A stretch of DNA of 64,000 nt from Solibacillus sp. R5-41 (GTDB taxonomy: Bacteria; Bacillota; Bacilli; Bacillales_A; Planococcaceae): positions 860,001 to 924,000 of the forward strand of contig NZ_CP024123.1 of NCBI RefSeq assembly GCF_002736105.1, written 5' to 3'. Made by a program: the position numbers and the translations under genes. Of the stretch, positions 28,736 to 41,694 are shown in pieces; position 1 is the first letter of the stretch, and every line of letters starts with the position of its first letter. A model generated the notes under the pieces. It was not told the origin of the DNA, did no database searches, and saw only the letters and a list, made by a program, of their open reading frames with translations.

Positions 28736-30010
28736 ATGACAACAGTTATTCAAAATGTAAAACGATTAGATGAGCAAGGCGAATTACGAGTTTCTACTAT
28801 AATAATTGAAGATGGAAAAATCACTGGCTTCGATGGAGAAATTCCAGCAGGTGCGAACGTAATTGATGGACAAGGTCATTTTGTATCACCGGGATTCGTC
28901 GATGTACATACACATTTACGAGAGCCGGGCTTTGAACATAAAGAAACAATTGCAACTGGAACAGCATCTGCAGCAAAAGGTGGTTTCACAACAATTTGTG
29001 CGATGCCAAATACGAAGCCTGTACCGGATTCAGTTGAAAATATGCAATTAATTAACGGATTAATTAAGGACAGCGCGGTTATTCGCGTCCTACCATTTGG
29101 ATCATTAACGAAAGATATTTCTGGTGAAGTTCGAACGAATATGGAAGAGCTTAGAGAACATGGTGCGGTTGCATTCTCAGATGACGGTGTCGGTATACAA
29201 TTAGCTTCAACAATGTATGAACAAATGCAACAAGCGGCAAAAATGGATGTAGTTGTTGTAGCACACTGTGAAGATAACTCATTAATTTACGATGGTGTTA
29301 TGCATGAAGGAACGCGTAATAAAGAACTTGGTTTACCAGGTATTCCTTCAATTTGTGAATCGGTACAAATTGCTCGCGATGTATTACTTGCTGAGGCAGC
29401 AGGTGCTCGTTACCATGTTTGTCACGTTTCAACAAAAGAATCTGTTCGTTCTGTACGCGACGCTAAAGCAGCGGGCATTAAAGTAACAGCAGAAGTTTGT
29501 CCACACCATTTACTACTTGAGGAAATGGACATCCCTTCTGACGATGCAAACTGGAAAATGAACCCACCATTACGTGCGCTAGACGACAAGGATTCATTAC
29601 ATGCTGCATTATTAGACGGCACAATAGATTGTATTGCAACAGACCATGCACCACACACAATAGAAGAAAAATGCTGCGGTATGGTTGGCGCTCCATTTGG
29701 GATTGTCGGGTTTGAAACAGCGTTCCCATTACTGTACACAAACTTTGTAGAAACAGGGAAATGGACATTAAAGCAATTAGTTGATTGGATGAGCGTAAAA
29801 GCAGCACAAATTTTTGACTTACCATATGGCACATTAGAAATCGGTGCATCAGCAGATTTAGTGCTAATTGATTTAAATAAAGAGCAAACAATTGACGCGG
29901 ATGGCTTTGTGACAAAAGGGCGTAACACACCATTTAATGGTTGGGTTGCAAAAGGTTGGCCAGTCATGACAATTTGCGAAGGTAAAATCGCATATCAGGA
30001 GGCAAAATAA
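28736..30010 (+). CDS. pyrC: Dihydroorotase PyrC (class I)
   Basis: Cyclises N-carbamoyl-aspartate to dihydroorotate; an amidohydrolase with a binuclear zinc centre. Zinc ligands His58 and His60 are in [10 protein letters not shown]; further metal ligands lie in [10 protein letters not shown] and YHVCHVS, and the catalytic Asp is in ATDHAPH. At 424 residues it is the long class I form. It abuts pyrB and overlaps carA by one base. Confidence 0.97.
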   Translation: MTTVIQNVKRLDEQGELRVSTIIIEDGKITGFDGEIPAGANVIDGQGHFVSPGFVDVHTHLREPGFEHKETIATGTASAAKGGFTTICAMPNTKPVPDSVENMQLINGLIKDSAVIRVLPFGSLTKDISGEVRTNMEELREHGAVAFSDDGVGIQLASTMYEQMQQAAKMDVVVVAHCEDNSLIYDGVMHEGTRNKELGLPGIPSICESVQIARDVLLAEAAGARYHVCHVSTKESVRSVRDAKAAGIKVTAEVCPHHLLLEEMDIPSDDANWKMNPPLRALDDKDSLHAALLDGTIDCIATDHAPHTIEEKCCGMVGAPFGIVGFETAFPLLYTNFVETGKWTLKQLVDWMSVKAAQIFDLPYGTLEIGASADLVLIDLNKEQTIDADGFVTKGRNTPFNGWVAKGWPVMTICEGKIAYQEAK

Positions 30011-31110
30011 TGAAAACACGTTTATTAATTTTAGAAGATGGCACAGTATTTACAGGTTCTGCATTCGGAAGTGACCAAGCATCGCAAGGTGAGGTTGTCT
30101 TCACTACAGGGATGACAGGATACCAAGAAACATTATCAGATCCATCATTTTACGGACAAATTATCACGCTAACATATCCGTTAATTGGTAACTACGGCAT
30201 TAACCGTGATGATTTTGAATCGATTACACCAGCAATTCGTGGTTTCGTAGTACGTGAATTAGCAGATCAACCATCTAACTGGCGTTCAGATATGACATTA
30301 GACGAGTACCTAGCTTCTCAAAACATTCCTGGTATTGAAGGCATTGATACACGTAAATTGACGCGCATTATCCGTTCAAAAGGTGCTGTACGCGCGATTT
30401 TAACTGAAGCAGATGCAGACGTAGATGTTGAAAAAGTCGTAGCAGAATTACAAAACACACCGTTTATTACTAATCATGTGCATGAAGTATCGCCAAAAGC
30501 TGCTTATCCATCACCAGGTCGCGGTAAACGCGTAGTGCTAATTGATTATGGGATGAAACACGGAATCTTACGTGAATTAAATAAGCGTGACTGTGACGTA
30601 ATTGTTGTACCTTATAACGCGACAGCTGAGCAAATTTTAGCGATGCACCCAGATGGCATTATGCTATCAAATGGTCCTGGTAACCCAGTAGACGTAGCAG
30701 AAAGTATCGAAACAGTTAAAAACTTAATCGGAAAAGTCCCAATGTTCGGTATTTGCTTAGGTCACCAAATTTTCTCATTAGCATCCGGAGCAAGTAGCTT
30801 TAAATTACCATTCGGACACCGTGGTGGAAATCACCCAGTTAAAGATTTACGTACAGGTCGTACAGATATCACATCTCAAAACCATGGCTATGCAATCGAC
30901 ATTGAGTCATTAAAAGGTACAGATTTAGAATTAACACATGTCGCATTAAATGACGGTACATGCGAAGGGGTTCGTCATAAAAAATTCCCGATTTTCTCAG
31001 TACAGTATCACCCAGAAGCATCACCAGGTCCAGAAGATTCAAATCACTTATTTGATGAATTTATGGAAATGATGGAAATTGAAGCAGCAAAGGAGAACCA
31101 ACATGCCTAA
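30010..31110 (+). CDS. carA: Carbamoyl-phosphate synthase small (glutaminase) subunit CarA/PyrAA
   Basis: Hydrolyses glutamine and passes ammonia to CarB. It has an N-terminal CPSase small domain (1-140) and a C-terminal class I amidotransferase domain with the nucleophile Cys249 in FGICLGHQI and the His/Glu pair in [13 protein letters not shown]. 366 residues. It is the pyrimidine-specific copy by operon context. ATG 30010 shares a base with the pyrC stop, and its 3' end overlaps carB by eight bases. Confidence 0.97.
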   Translation: MKTRLLILEDGTVFTGSAFGSDQASQGEVVFTTGMTGYQETLSDPSFYGQIITLTYPLIGNYGINRDDFESITPAIRGFVVRELADQPSNWRSDMTLDEYLASQNIPGIEGIDTRKLTRIIRSKGAVRAILTEADADVDVEKVVAELQNTPFITNHVHEVSPKAAYPSPGRGKRVVLIDYGMKHGILRELNKRDCDVIVVPYNATAEQILAMHPDGIMLSNGPGNPVDVAESIETVKNLIGKVPMFGICLGHQIFSLASGASSFKLPFGHRGGNHPVKDLRTGRTDITSQNHGYAIDIESLKGTDLELTHVALNDGTCEGVRHKKFPIFSVQYHPEASPGPEDSNHLFDEFMEMMEIEAAKENQHA

Positions 31111-34100
31111 ACGTACAGATATAAAAACTATTTTAGTAATCGGATCAGGTCCAATCGTTATCGGTCAAGCAGCAGAATTTGACTATGCAGGAACACAAGC
31201 ATGTCTTTCATTAAAAGAAGAGGGATACCGTGTAATCCTTATTAACTCAAACCCAGCAACAATTATGACGGATACAGAAATCGCAGATAAAGTATATATC
31301 GAGCCAATTACATTAGAGTTCGTATCACGTATTTTACGTAAAGAACGTCCTGATGCGATTTTACCTACACTTGGTGGACAAACAGGTCTAAACATGGCAA
31401 TTGAATTAGATGAGTCTGGCATTTTAGATGAGCTAAACATCGAAATTCTTGGTACAAAATTAGACGCGATTCATAAAGCAGAAGACCGCGACTTATTCCG
31501 TAATTTAATGTATGAACTAGGCGCACCAGTACCAGAATCAGACATTATCCATAACATGGTCGAAGCTAAAGCGTTAGTTGCACGTATTGGTTATCCAGTA
31601 ATTGTTCGCCCTGCTTTCACACTTGGTGGTACAGGCGGCGGTATTTGTCACAACGATCAAGAGCTAGAGGAAATTGTAACTTCAGGTTTAAAATATTCAC
31701 CAGTTACACAATGTCTACTGGAAAAATCAATTGCTGGTATGAAAGAAATTGAATATGAAGTAATGCGTGACGCAGCAGATAATGCCATCGTTGTATGTAA
31801 CATGGAAAACTTTGACCCAGTGGGGATTCATACAGGGGATTCAATCGTTGTTGCACCAACACAAACACTAACTGACCGCGAAAATCAAATGCTACGTAAT
31901 ATCTCTTTAGATATTATCCGTGCACTAAAAATTGAGGGTGGCTGTAACGTACAGTTAGCACTTGATCCAAATAGCTTTCAGTACTATGTAATTGAGGTAA
32001 ACCCACGTGTATCTCGTTCATCAGCATTAGCATCAAAAGCAACAGGTTACCCAATTGCTAAATTAGCAGCAAAAATCGCAGTTGGATTAACATTAGATGA
32101 AATTAAAAACCCAGTAACAGGTTCAACATTCTCTTGTTTCGAACCAGCACTTGACTATATTGTCGCGAAAATTCCACGTTGGCCATTCGATAAATTCGAA
32201 TCAGCAAAACGTAACTTAGGTACACAAATGAAAGCAACTGGTGAAGTAATGGCACTTGGTCGCACATTTGAAGAAGCTTTACTTAAAGCGGTTCGTTCTT
32301 TAGAAACAGGTCACGTACACATTGAAATGAAAAACCCAGAAGAGCTAACAGACGCTTGGATCGAAAAACGTATTCGAAAAGCAGGAGACGAGCGCTTATT
32401 CTTCATCGGTGAAGCATTACGTCGCGGAGTTACAATCGAACAAATTCACGAATGGTCAGCGATTGATTTATGGTTCTTACACAAGTTACAAAAAATCGTT
32501 ACGATGGAAGCGACACTTGTTGCGAATAAAAACGATAAAGATGTGTTACGCACAGCAAAACGTTTAGGCTTTGCAGATAAAAAGATTGCAGAACTTTGGG
32601 GAACAACAGAGGCAGCAATTTATGCATTCCGTAAAGAAACGGGCATCATTCCTGTTTATAAAATGGTTGATACATGTGCAGCGGAATTTGAGTCAAACAC
32701 ACCATATTTCTACGGTACGTATGAAGACGAAAATGAATCGATTCGCTCTGAAAAAGAATCAGTTATTGTACTAGGTTCGGGTCCTATCCGTATCGGTCAA
32801 GGTGTTGAGTTTGACTATGCAACAGTACACTCTGTATGGGCGATTCAAGAAGCGGGTTATGAAGCAATCATTATTAACTCGAATCCAGAAACAGTTTCAA
32901 CTGACTTCTCGATTTCAGATAAATTATACTTTGAGCCATTAACAATTGAAGATGTGATGCACATCGTTGACTTAGAGCAACCAATAGGTGTTGTTGTTCA
33001 ATTCGGTGGTCAAACAGCAATCAACTTAGCAGATAAATTAGAATCGAATGGCGTGAAAATTTTAGGTACAACTTTAGAGGATATTGACCGTGCAGAAAAC
33101 CGTAACAAGTTCGAGGCGGCATTACAAGAGCTGAAAATCCCGCAACCACAAGGTGAAACTGCTGTTTCAAAAGAAGAGGCATTAGTCATCGGTGAAAAAT
33201 TAGGCTTCCCAGTACTTGTTCGACCTTCTTACGTATTAGGTGGTCGCGCGATGGAAATCGTGTATAACTTAGAGGAACTTGCTTACTACATGGAGCATGC
33301 AGTAGAAGCATCTCCAGATCATCCAGTACTTGTTGACCGTTACTTAACGGGTCAAGAAATCGAAGTAGACGCGATTTGCGACGGTGAAAATGTATTAATT
33401 CCAGGTATTATGGAGCATATTGAGCGCGCAGGTGTTCACTCAGGTGACTCAATCAGCGTTTATCCACCGCAAAAATTAACGGATGCACAAAAGGAGACTT
33501 TAGTAGACTACACAACGCGTTTAGCACGTGGTTTAGGTATTGTCGGATTAATGAATATCCAATATGTAATGAGCGAGGGAGAAATTTACGTAATCGAAGT
33601 AAATCCACGTTCTTCTCGTACAGTGCCATTCTTATCGAAAATTACAAATATCCCAATGGCTAATATCGCAACAAAAGCGATCCTAGGTCAATCGATTGTG
33701 GAACAAGGCTACCCAACAGGATTAGCGCCAGAGCAAGCGGGTGTATTCGTAAAAGTGCCAGTATTCTCATTCGCGAAATTACGTCGTGTTGACATTACAT
33801 TAGGCCCTGAAATGAAATCGACAGGGGAAGTAATGGGGAAAGATGCGACATTAGAAAAAGCATTATACAAAGGCTTAGTTGCAGCGGGAATGGAAATTAA
33901 AACACACGGTACTGTATTATTCACAGTATCGGATAAAGATAAAGACGAAGCAGTTGTTTTAGCAAAACGCTTCTCAACAGTTGGCTACCGCATCGTAGCA
34001 ACAGAAGGTACTGCAAAACTATTCGAGCAAAATGGTGTAAAAACAGACGTCGTAGAAAAAATTGGTGGTAAAGGTAAAACATTAATCGATATGATTCAAA

Positions 34101-34300
34101 ACGGCGAAGCACAGCTTGTTGTGAATACATTAACAAAAGGTAAGCAACCGGCACGTGATGGCTTCCGCATCCGTCGTGAATCAGTAGAGAATGGCGTTCC
34201 ATGCTTAACTTCATTAGATACAGCTGAGGCTATGGTACGCGTAATCGAATCGATGACATTTACAGCAGAAGAAATGCCAAAAGCGGAGGTAACACACTAA
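31103..34300 (+). CDS. carB: Carbamoyl-phosphate synthase large subunit CarB/PyrAB
   Basis: Makes carbamoyl phosphate from bicarbonate, ammonia and two ATP. ATG 31103 is chosen over 31079 because it gives the usual [18 protein letters not shown] start and has AAAGGAG 7 bases upstream. The 1065 residues contain two homologous ATP-grasp halves ([17 protein letters not shown] near 13-29; [16 protein letters not shown] near 553-568), an oligomerisation domain, and a C-terminal MGS-like allosteric domain (about 930-1060), where UMP and PRPP act in the family. Confidence 0.98.
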   Translation: MPKRTDIKTILVIGSGPIVIGQAAEFDYAGTQACLSLKEEGYRVILINSNPATIMTDTEIADKVYIEPITLEFVSRILRKERPDAILPTLGGQTGLNMAIELDESGILDELNIEILGTKLDAIHKAEDRDLFRNLMYELGAPVPESDIIHNMVEAKALVARIGYPVIVRPAFTLGGTGGGICHNDQELEEIVTSGLKYSPVTQCLLEKSIAGMKEIEYEVMRDAADNAIVVCNMENFDPVGIHTGDSIVVAPTQTLTDRENQMLRNISLDIIRALKIEGGCNVQLALDPNSFQYYVIEVNPRVSRSSALASKATGYPIAKLAAKIAVGLTLDEIKNPVTGSTFSCFEPALDYIVAKIPRWPFDKFESAKRNLGTQMKATGEVMALGRTFEEALLKAVRSLETGHVHIEMKNPEELTDAWIEKRIRKAGDERLFFIGEALRRGVTIEQIHEWSAIDLWFLHKLQKIVTMEATLVANKNDKDVLRTAKRLGFADKKIAELWGTTEAAIYAFRKETGIIPVYKMVDTCAAEFESNTPYFYGTYEDENESIRSEKESVIVLGSGPIRIGQGVEFDYATVHSVWAIQEAGYEAIIINSNPETVSTDFSISDKLYFEPLTIEDVMHIVDLEQPIGVVVQFGGQTAINLADKLESNGVKILGTTLEDIDRAENRNKFEAALQELKIPQPQGETAVSKEEALVIGEKLGFPVLVRPSYVLGGRAMEIVYNLEELAYYMEHAVEASPDHPVLVDRYLTGQEIEVDAICDGENVLIPGIMEHIERAGVHSGDSISVYPPQKLTDAQKETLVDYTTRLARGLGIVGLMNIQYVMSEGEIYVIEVNPRSSRTVPFLSKITNIPMANIATKAILGQSIVEQGYPTGLAPEQAGVFVKVPVFSFAKLRRVDITLGPEMKSTGEVMGKDATLEKALYKGLVAAGMEIKTHGTVLFTVSDKDKDEAVVLAKRFSTVGYRIVATEGTAKLFEQNGVKTDVVEKIGGKGKTLIDMIQNGEAQLVVNTLTKGKQPARDGFRIRRESVENGVPCLTSLDTAEAMVRVIESMTFTAEEMPKAEVTH

Positions 34301-34301
34301 G

Positions 34302-35983
<1,682 letters not shown>

Positions 35984-35985
35984 GC

Positions 35986-36693
35986 ATGAATAATAAACCG
36001 ATTATTGCCCTTGATTTTCCAGGTGAAAAAGAGGTCTTTGAATTTTTAAATCACTTTGATGAGCCTTTGTTTGTAAAGATAGGTATGGAACTTTACATGC
36101 AGGAAGGTCCAGACATCGTAAAAAAAGTAAAAGATCAAGGACATAATATTTTCCTAGATTTAAAACTACATGATATTCCAAATACGGTGAAATCAGCAAT
36201 GAAAGGTTTAGCGCGTCTAGGTGTGGATTTAGTGAATGTCCATGCTGCGGGAGGCCGTGCCATGATGGAAGGCGCTCTAGAAGGATTAGAAGCGGGAACA
36301 GCAGCAGGTAAGCAACGTGCAGCATTAATTGCCGTGACACAGCTAACGTCAACAACCGAGCAACAAATGCAAGAAGAGCAAAAAATTATGCTATCGTTGC
36401 AACAATCGGTCTTACATTATGCTCAAGTAACAATGCAAGCTGGATTAAATGGTGTCGTATGTTCGGTTCATGAAGCGCGCGCAATTCGTGAAGCTTGTGG
36501 AGAAGATTTTTTACGTGTAACACCAGGGATTCGTATGCTAGGTGGGCAAGCGCATGATCAAAAACGTATTGCTACTCCAGACGGTGCAAGACAAGATGGT
36601 TCATCACTCATCGTAGTAGGTCGAGCAATTACGGGAGCGGCGAATCCAGTTTTAGCCTATCAAGAAGTTTGTCAATTATGGGAGGAAAAATAA
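35986..36693 (+). CDS. pyrF: Orotidine 5'-phosphate decarboxylase PyrF
   Basis: Decarboxylates OMP to UMP, the last step of the pathway. A TIM barrel with the catalytic array DLKLHDIPNT (Asp58, Lys60, Asp63). The C-terminal phosphate-binding motif is SSLIVVGRAIT. 235 residues; normal for the Gram-positive type. It starts two bases after pyrD and ends directly before pyrE. Confidence 0.97.
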   Translation: MNNKPIIALDFPGEKEVFEFLNHFDEPLFVKIGMELYMQEGPDIVKKVKDQGHNIFLDLKLHDIPNTVKSAMKGLARLGVDLVNVHAAGGRAMMEGALEGLEAGTAAGKQRAALIAVTQLTSTTEQQMQEEQKIMLSLQQSVLHYAQVTMQAGLNGVVCSVHEARAIREACGEDFLRVTPGIRMLGGQAHDQKRIATPDGARQDGSSLIVVGRAITGAANPVLAYQEVCQLWEEK

Positions 36694-37323
36694 ATGTCAT
36701 TACAAAATGAAATCGCACACGCAATGTTAAAAGTAGGAGCAGTAGAGTTAAACCCAACGGATTTATTTACGTGGGCATCTGGCATTCAATCACCAATTTA
36801 TTGTGATACACGTTTAACGATTTCAGATCCAATCATTCGTAAGCAATTAGCAAAAGGGTTAGCCTCTCTTATTCAAGATAATTTTGAAGGTTGTGGTATT
36901 GTTGCGGGAACAGCAACTGCTGGTATTCCACATGCAGCGTGGGTTGCAGATAATTTAGAGTTACCAATGGTTTATGTCCGTTCAAAAGCGAAAGAGCATG
37001 GCCGTGGCAATCAAATTGAGGGCAAATATAAAGCAGGCGATAAAGTAGTTGTCGTAGAGGATATCGTTTCTACGGGTGGTTCGGCGATTACGGCGGTAGA
37101 AGCATTACGTGCAGCAGGCTGTGAAGTACTAGGTGTTGTATGTGTATATACATATAATTTACCAAAAGCAGAACAAGCATTTGCTGATGCAGGCGTAAAA
37201 TATGTTTCACTAACGAATTTTGATTACTTAATTGAAGCGGCAAATGAATCAGGAACAATTCAAGAAAGTCAAATCCCTTTCTTAAAAAACTGGCATAAAG
37301 ATTTAAAAGAAGGTAATTTATAA
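36694..37323 (+). CDS. pyrE: Orotate phosphoribosyltransferase PyrE
   Basis: Joins orotate to PRPP to make OMP. It has the PRPP-binding motif VVVVEDIVSTGGSA (about 113-126) and the flexible loop RSKAKEHGRGNQIEG (about 94-108). 209 residues. It is the last gene of the pyr operon; a terminator follows within about 60 bases. Confidence 0.97.
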   Translation: MSLQNEIAHAMLKVGAVELNPTDLFTWASGIQSPIYCDTRLTISDPIIRKQLAKGLASLIQDNFEGCGIVAGTATAGIPHAAWVADNLELPMVYVRSKAKEHGRGNQIEGKYKAGDKVVVVEDIVSTGGSAITAVEALRAAGCEVLGVVCVYTYNLPKAEQAFADAGVKYVSLTNFDYLIEAANESGTIQESQIPFLKNWHKDLKEGNL

Positions 37324-37345
37324 TAGATAAATAACAAACAATTCT

Positions 37346-37388
37346 AAAACGTGTGAAAGTACTGAAAATTTACTTTACACGTTTTTAT
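37346..37388 (+). terminator. Terminator of the pyr operon
   Basis: AAAACGTGTGAAAGTA pairs with TACTTTACACGTTTT (one bulge), followed by TATTATAG. A moderate T-run, with an A-run on the other side. Confidence 0.8.
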
Positions 37389-37597
37389 TATAGTTATATA
37401 ATAACCATATTCTTCTTGTAATACTTAAAAATGAGTAACATATACATATTAAGGACTACTATTGAATAAATTATCTTAAAAAACTAATACATTTTACCTG
37501 TTTAATGCACTAAATTAACGGAATATTTAAACTTAACTATTAATTTGCTATTTTTTAAAAAAGAGTGTTAAATTAGAATAGTTAGAAAGTTTAGTAA

Positions 37598-37627
37598 TTG
37601 ACATCTAATTTATTTTATGGATAATTT
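37598..37627 (+). promoter_or_regulatory. Possible sigma-A promoter of the oligopeptide transporter operon
   Basis: TTGACA (37598-37603) with TAATTT (37622-37627) at 18 bases. The rest of the 490-base pyrE-oppD gap is very AT-rich, and apart from the palindrome at 37728-37772 nothing else was recognised. Confidence 0.45.
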
Positions 37628-37727
37628 ATATTATAATTCAATAAATTAACATGTACATAGCGAGAGTGTGAGATCGACATCTAGTGAGTAATTAGAGTAG
37701 ATACTAGCTTAGTAGAGTGTAGGAAAT

Positions 37728-37772
37728 GTTTATCTTCATTCAGCAGAAAACACTTGCTGAATGAAGATAAAC
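37728..37772 (+). repeat. Perfect 17-bp inverted repeat, minimal R2-type element (copy D)
   Basis: GTTTATCTTCATTCAGC (37728-37744) and its exact complement (37756-37772) are separated by 11 bases, AGAAAACACTT. The same terminal sequences flank the longer R2 copy A at 47144-47249. No T-run follows, so it is not a standard terminator. It lies 40 bases before the oppD start, in the probable mRNA leader. Confidence 0.8.
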
Positions 37773-37811
37773 GTCTGATTTATTTAATTTAAGAAGGGAG
37801 CGATTGGTTTA

Positions 37812-38822
37812 GTGTCTACGAATGAATTATTAACAATCCGAAATTTACGGACTAGTTTTCGTATTAAAGATACTTTTTACCCAGCGGTAGACGATGTTTC
37901 ATTAACGCTTCGCAACAATGAGATTTTAGCAATTGTTGGTGAATCGGGTTGCGGTAAAAGTACTTTAGCTACTTCGATTGTAGGGTTACACAATTCAATC
38001 AATACAAAAGTTGAAGGTGAAATTTTATACAACAATCAAAATTTAGCTAATTTAACAGAGGCTCAATTCAACAAACTTCGAGGGAATGATATAGGATTTA
38101 TATTCCAGGATCCTTTATCGGCATTAAACCCACTTATGCGTATTGGCGAGCAAATTGCAGAAGGTTTAATTTATCACACAAAGTTAGACAAATCACAACG
38201 TGAAGCACGAGTTCTAGAACTATTAGAGCAAGTTGGTATTCCAAATGCGCCTCGCGTAGCAAATCAGTTTCCTCACCAATTATCAGGTGGTATGCGTCAA
38301 CGTGTAATGATAGCGATTGCATTATCTGGAAAGCCAGCTATTATTGTTGCCGATGAGCCAACAACAGCACTGGATGTAACAATCCAAGCGCAAATATTAG
38401 ATTTATTAAAATCGCTTCAAGATGAAATTCAGTCTGGCATTATTTTAATAACACATGACTTAGGGGTTGTAGCAGAAATTGCCGACCGAGTAGCTGTTAT
38501 GTATGCAGGTGAAATTATTGAAGAAGCGCCAGTTATCGAATTATTTAGAAATCCGAAGCACCCATATACTCGTTCATTATTAAATTCGATTCCACAAACG
38601 CATAGTGAAAACGAAAAATTAGAAATTATTCAAGGTATGGTGCCTTCATTAATGAATTTACCAAGAGAAGGTTGTCGCTTTTCTTCTCGTGTTCCATGGC
38701 TGGATGAATCGGTACATGAAAAAAATCCTCAGCTTCATGAGGTGGGTCCAGGACATCTTGTTCGCTGTACATGCTGGGAACATTTCTATTTTGAAGACAA
38801 GGAAGGGAGCGTAAACGGATGA
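37812..38822 (+). CDS. Oligopeptide ABC transporter ATP-binding protein (OppD-like)
   Basis: The first ATPase of a peptide importer. Walker A GESGCGKSTL (about 44-53), signature LSGGMRQRV, Walker B IIVADEPTTALD, and a C-terminal oligopeptide-transporter extension with a cysteine cluster (CRFSSRVPW ... RCTCW). 336 residues. The start is GTG 37812, with GGGAG 12 bases before it. It overlaps the next ATPase gene by four bases. Gene order ATPase-ATPase-permease-permease-binding protein is app-like. Oligopeptide versus dipeptide specificity cannot be read. Confidence 0.92.
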   Translation: MSTNELLTIRNLRTSFRIKDTFYPAVDDVSLTLRNNEILAIVGESGCGKSTLATSIVGLHNSINTKVEGEILYNNQNLANLTEAQFNKLRGNDIGFIFQDPLSALNPLMRIGEQIAEGLIYHTKLDKSQREARVLELLEQVGIPNAPRVANQFPHQLSGGMRQRVMIAIALSGKPAIIVADEPTTALDVTIQAQILDLLKSLQDEIQSGIILITHDLGVVAEIADRVAVMYAGEIIEEAPVIELFRNPKHPYTRSLLNSIPQTHSENEKLEIIQGMVPSLMNLPREGCRFSSRVPWLDESVHEKNPQLHEVGPGHLVRCTCWEHFYFEDKEGSVNG

Positions 38823-39766
38823 GTTTTATGCAAGTTCAAGACTTAAAAGTTCACTATCCTATCCGAGGTGGATTTTTCAATACAGTAGTTGACCATGTAT
38901 TTGCCGTTGATGGCGTTACGATGGAATTTGAACGAGGGAAAACTTACGGTCTTGTAGGTGAATCTGGTTCTGGAAAATCAACAACAGGTAAAGCAATGAT
39001 CGGATTGGAAAAAATTACGTCAGGCAAAATTATTTACGAAGGTCAAGAGGTAACGAATCAACGACGTAATCGTGACTCCGCATATAATCGTGACATTCAA
39101 ATGATTTTCCAAGATTCACACTCAAGTATGAATCCACGAAAACGCGTACTTGATATTTTAGCTGAACCAATCCGTAACTTTATGAAGTTATCACCGCAAG
39201 AAGAGCGAAAGCGTATTAATGAACTACTTGCGATTGTCGGGATGTCAGAAGATGTTTTACTTAAGTATCCTCATGAATTCTCGGGCGGTCAAAAGCAACG
39301 TTTAGGAATTGCGCGTGCTGTTGCATGTAATCCAAAAATGATTATTGCGGACGAGCCTGTATCAGCTTTGGACTTATCTGTACAAGCTCAAGTGCTTAAT
39401 TTTATGAAGGAAATTCAAGAGCAATATGGCATTAGTTATTTATTTATCTCGCATGATTTAGGTGTGGTTCGTCACATGTGTGATCACATCTCAATCATGT
39501 ATAAAGGCCGCTTTGTTGAGACAGGGAAGCGTGAGGATATTTATACGAATCCAAAACATATTTATACAAATCGCTTATTATCTGCTATTCCTAATATTGA
39601 GCCTGAAACGCGTTTAGAGCGTAAAGTTGAGCGTCAAAAGGTAGAGGCAATCTATCAAGAAGAGCAGCATAAATATTATGATGCACAAGGGAAAGTATAC
39701 CCGTTAAAATCAATTTCAGACTCGCATAAAGTCGCGATGACTGAAACAGAAAAGGAGGGGATATAG
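38819..39766 (+). CDS. Oligopeptide ABC transporter ATP-binding protein (OppF-like)
   Basis: The second ATPase of the importer: Walker A GESGSGKSTT (about 43-52), signature FSGGQKQRL, Walker B MIIADEPVSALD. 315 residues. The C-terminal tail after about residue 265 is unusual for its charge (RLERKVERQKVEAIYQEEQH). It is coupled to the OppD-like gene by ATGA overlap and stops one base before the permease gene. The heterodimeric ATPase pair is typical of peptide importers. Confidence 0.92.
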   Translation: MSFMQVQDLKVHYPIRGGFFNTVVDHVFAVDGVTMEFERGKTYGLVGESGSGKSTTGKAMIGLEKITSGKIIYEGQEVTNQRRNRDSAYNRDIQMIFQDSHSSMNPRKRVLDILAEPIRNFMKLSPQEERKRINELLAIVGMSEDVLLKYPHEFSGGQKQRLGIARAVACNPKMIIADEPVSALDLSVQAQVLNFMKEIQEQYGISYLFISHDLGVVRHMCDHISIMYKGRFVETGKREDIYTNPKHIYTNRLLSAIPNIEPETRLERKVERQKVEAIYQEEQHKYYDAQGKVYPLKSISDSHKVAMTETEKEGI

Positions 39767-39767
39767 T

Positions 39768-40730
39768 ATGTGGAAAACGGTCATTCGACGTGTTTTGATT
39801 ATGATCCCGCAACTATTTATTTTAAGTCTCCTCATCTTTATTCTAGCAAAACAAATGCCAGGAGATCCGTTTACAGGTTTAATTACACCAGAGACAGACC
39901 CGAACCGAATTGAAGAATTACGAATTAAAGCAGGTTTCTATGACCCTTGGTACGTCCAGTACTATAACTGGATTACAAATGCCGCACAAGGGGACTTTGG
40001 ACAAAGTTATACACATAAAAAACCGGTTGCGAGCCTCATTGGTGACCGTGCAATGAATACGTTTGCACTTGCTTTATTAAGTGTTATTTTAGTGTATTTA
40101 ATCGCAATTCCATTAGGCGTCATTGCTGGAAGGTATACTGACACCTTGGCCGATAAAGCCATTGTTTTGTACAGTTTTATCAGCTTTGCGATTCCAGCGT
40201 TCGTACTGTACTTAATCTTCGTATATATTTTCGGTTATCGAATCATGTGGTTCCCGACAAGTGGTACCGTAGATGTAGGTTTGGACGCTGGGACGTGGGA
40301 ATATTACTGGAATAAGTTTTATCACCTAATATTACCAGCCGTGTCCTATGCAATATTAGGAACAACTGGAATTATTCAATATTTACGCACAGAAATTATT
40401 GATGCAAAAACGATGGATTATGTTAAAACGGCGAGAAGCAAAGGGATTCCGATGAAAAAAGTGTATTCACGTCACATTTTCCGTAACTCGTTATTACCAA
40501 TAGCTGCATTTTTAGGATTTACTATTACAGGCTTACTTGGTGGATCGATTTTCATCGAAACAGTATTTGGATATCCAGGAATGGGTAAATTATTTATGGA
40601 TTCCATTCTAAGTCGTGACTATAGTGTCATTACAGCACTAGTTATGTTATATGGCTTCTTAGCATTATTGGGTAGTCTATTGTCCGATATTATATTAAGT
40701 ATTGTAGACCCGCGAATTCGCATAGACTAA
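39768..40730 (+). CDS. Oligopeptide ABC transporter permease (OppB-like)
   Basis: An inner permease with about six helices. The N-terminal RRVLIMIPQLFILSLLIFIL and the motif MPGDPF are typical of OppB/DppB. The coupling (EAA) loop reads DYVKTARSKGIPMKKVYSRH (about 222-241). 320 residues. ATG 39768 follows AGGAGGGG. Confidence 0.93.
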   Translation: MWKTVIRRVLIMIPQLFILSLLIFILAKQMPGDPFTGLITPETDPNRIEELRIKAGFYDPWYVQYYNWITNAAQGDFGQSYTHKKPVASLIGDRAMNTFALALLSVILVYLIAIPLGVIAGRYTDTLADKAIVLYSFISFAIPAFVLYLIFVYIFGYRIMWFPTSGTVDVGLDAGTWEYYWNKFYHLILPAVSYAILGTTGIIQYLRTEIIDAKTMDYVKTARSKGIPMKKVYSRHIFRNSLLPIAAFLGFTITGLLGGSIFIETVFGYPGMGKLFMDSILSRDYSVITALVMLYGFLALLGSLLSDIILSIVDPRIRID

Positions 40731-40763
40731 ACCAAAAAATGACTAAGGAGAGATGATTTCAAG

Positions 40764-41678
40764 ATGGAAAATAAAAAAGAACAAGCAGTAGATAATTTAA
40801 AATCTGAAAGCTCTCCACCAACAGGGATTCAAGTTGTTTTGCGAGAGTTTAAAAAAGATAAATTGGCAATGTTTTCATTTTTAGGGCTTATCGCACTAAT
40901 GACCGCAGTACTAGTTTTAGCCTACTTTTTTATTGATCAAGCTGCAGTTATGAAGGTTAACTTGCTAGAACGCTATACGGAGCCAGGAGTAAGAGGGTAT
41001 GTTCTAGGGGCAGATGAGGCTGGACGAGATATGTTTGGTCAGCTAATCATTGGTGCAAAAAACTCGATTCTTATCGCTATTGTTATTACGTTAATAGCAA
41101 ATATAGTAGGGATTGGTCTAGGGATTCTTATGGGGTATTACGGTGGATTTATAGATAATTTCTTCATGCGTATTATCGATTTTTTCATCACATTACCAAC
41201 ATTAATGATCATTATCGTAGTTGTAACGATTATTCCGAAATATGGAATGACGGAATTGATATTAATTATTGCAGCATTTCAATGGATGAGTACGGCCAGA
41301 TTGGTGCGTTCAAAAGCACTATCTGAAGGACGTCGCGATTACATCAGTGCCTCTAAAACAATGGGTACAAGTGATTTTGCGATTATGTTCAAAGGGTTAC
41401 TTCCTAACTTAAGTTCACTGTTAATTGTTGAAGTTACGCTAAGTTTTGCGGGTAACGTCGGTATTGAAACAGGTTTATCGTTCTTAGGATTTGGTTTACC
41501 ACCGTCTACACCAAGTTTAGGTACTTTAGTAAGTTATGCCATGAACCCGATTATTTTATCGTCTAAATGGTGGATTTGGTTACCCGCATCGATCTTAATT
41601 TTAGTATTGATGCTTGGTATAAATTACGTTGGGCAAGCGTTACGTCGATCAGCTGACGCGAAACAACGACTAGGATAA
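40764..41678 (+). CDS. Oligopeptide ABC transporter permease (OppC-like)
   Basis: The second permease. A hydrophilic N-terminal tail (about 1-35) leads into five to six helices. It has the OppC motifs GADEAGRDMFGQLIIGAK (about 79-96) and GLSFLGFGLPPSTPSLGTLV. The coupling loop is SEGRRDYISASKTMGTSDF. 304 residues; AAGGAG before ATG 40764. Confidence 0.93.
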   Translation: MENKKEQAVDNLKSESSPPTGIQVVLREFKKDKLAMFSFLGLIALMTAVLVLAYFFIDQAAVMKVNLLERYTEPGVRGYVLGADEAGRDMFGQLIIGAKNSILIAIVITLIANIVGIGLGILMGYYGGFIDNFFMRIIDFFITLPTLMIIIVVVTIIPKYGMTELILIIAAFQWMSTARLVRSKALSEGRRDYISASKTMGTSDFAIMFKGLLPNLSSLLIVEVTLSFAGNVGIETGLSFLGFGLPPSTPSLGTLVSYAMNPIILSSKWWIWLPASILILVLMLGINYVGQALRRSADAKQRLG

Positions 41679-41694
41679 AAGGGAGGAAAAAGAG

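Noticed and set aside
29422-29967. A 181-codon open frame on the minus strand within pyrC
   Set aside because: It lies wholly antisense to a well-supported gene, and its composition reflects the codon bias of pyrC.
37640-37725. Possible small RNA or riboswitch in the transporter leader (CGAGAGTGTGAGATCGACATC region)
   Set aside because: No known riboswitch consensus and no stable fold was recognised by eye.
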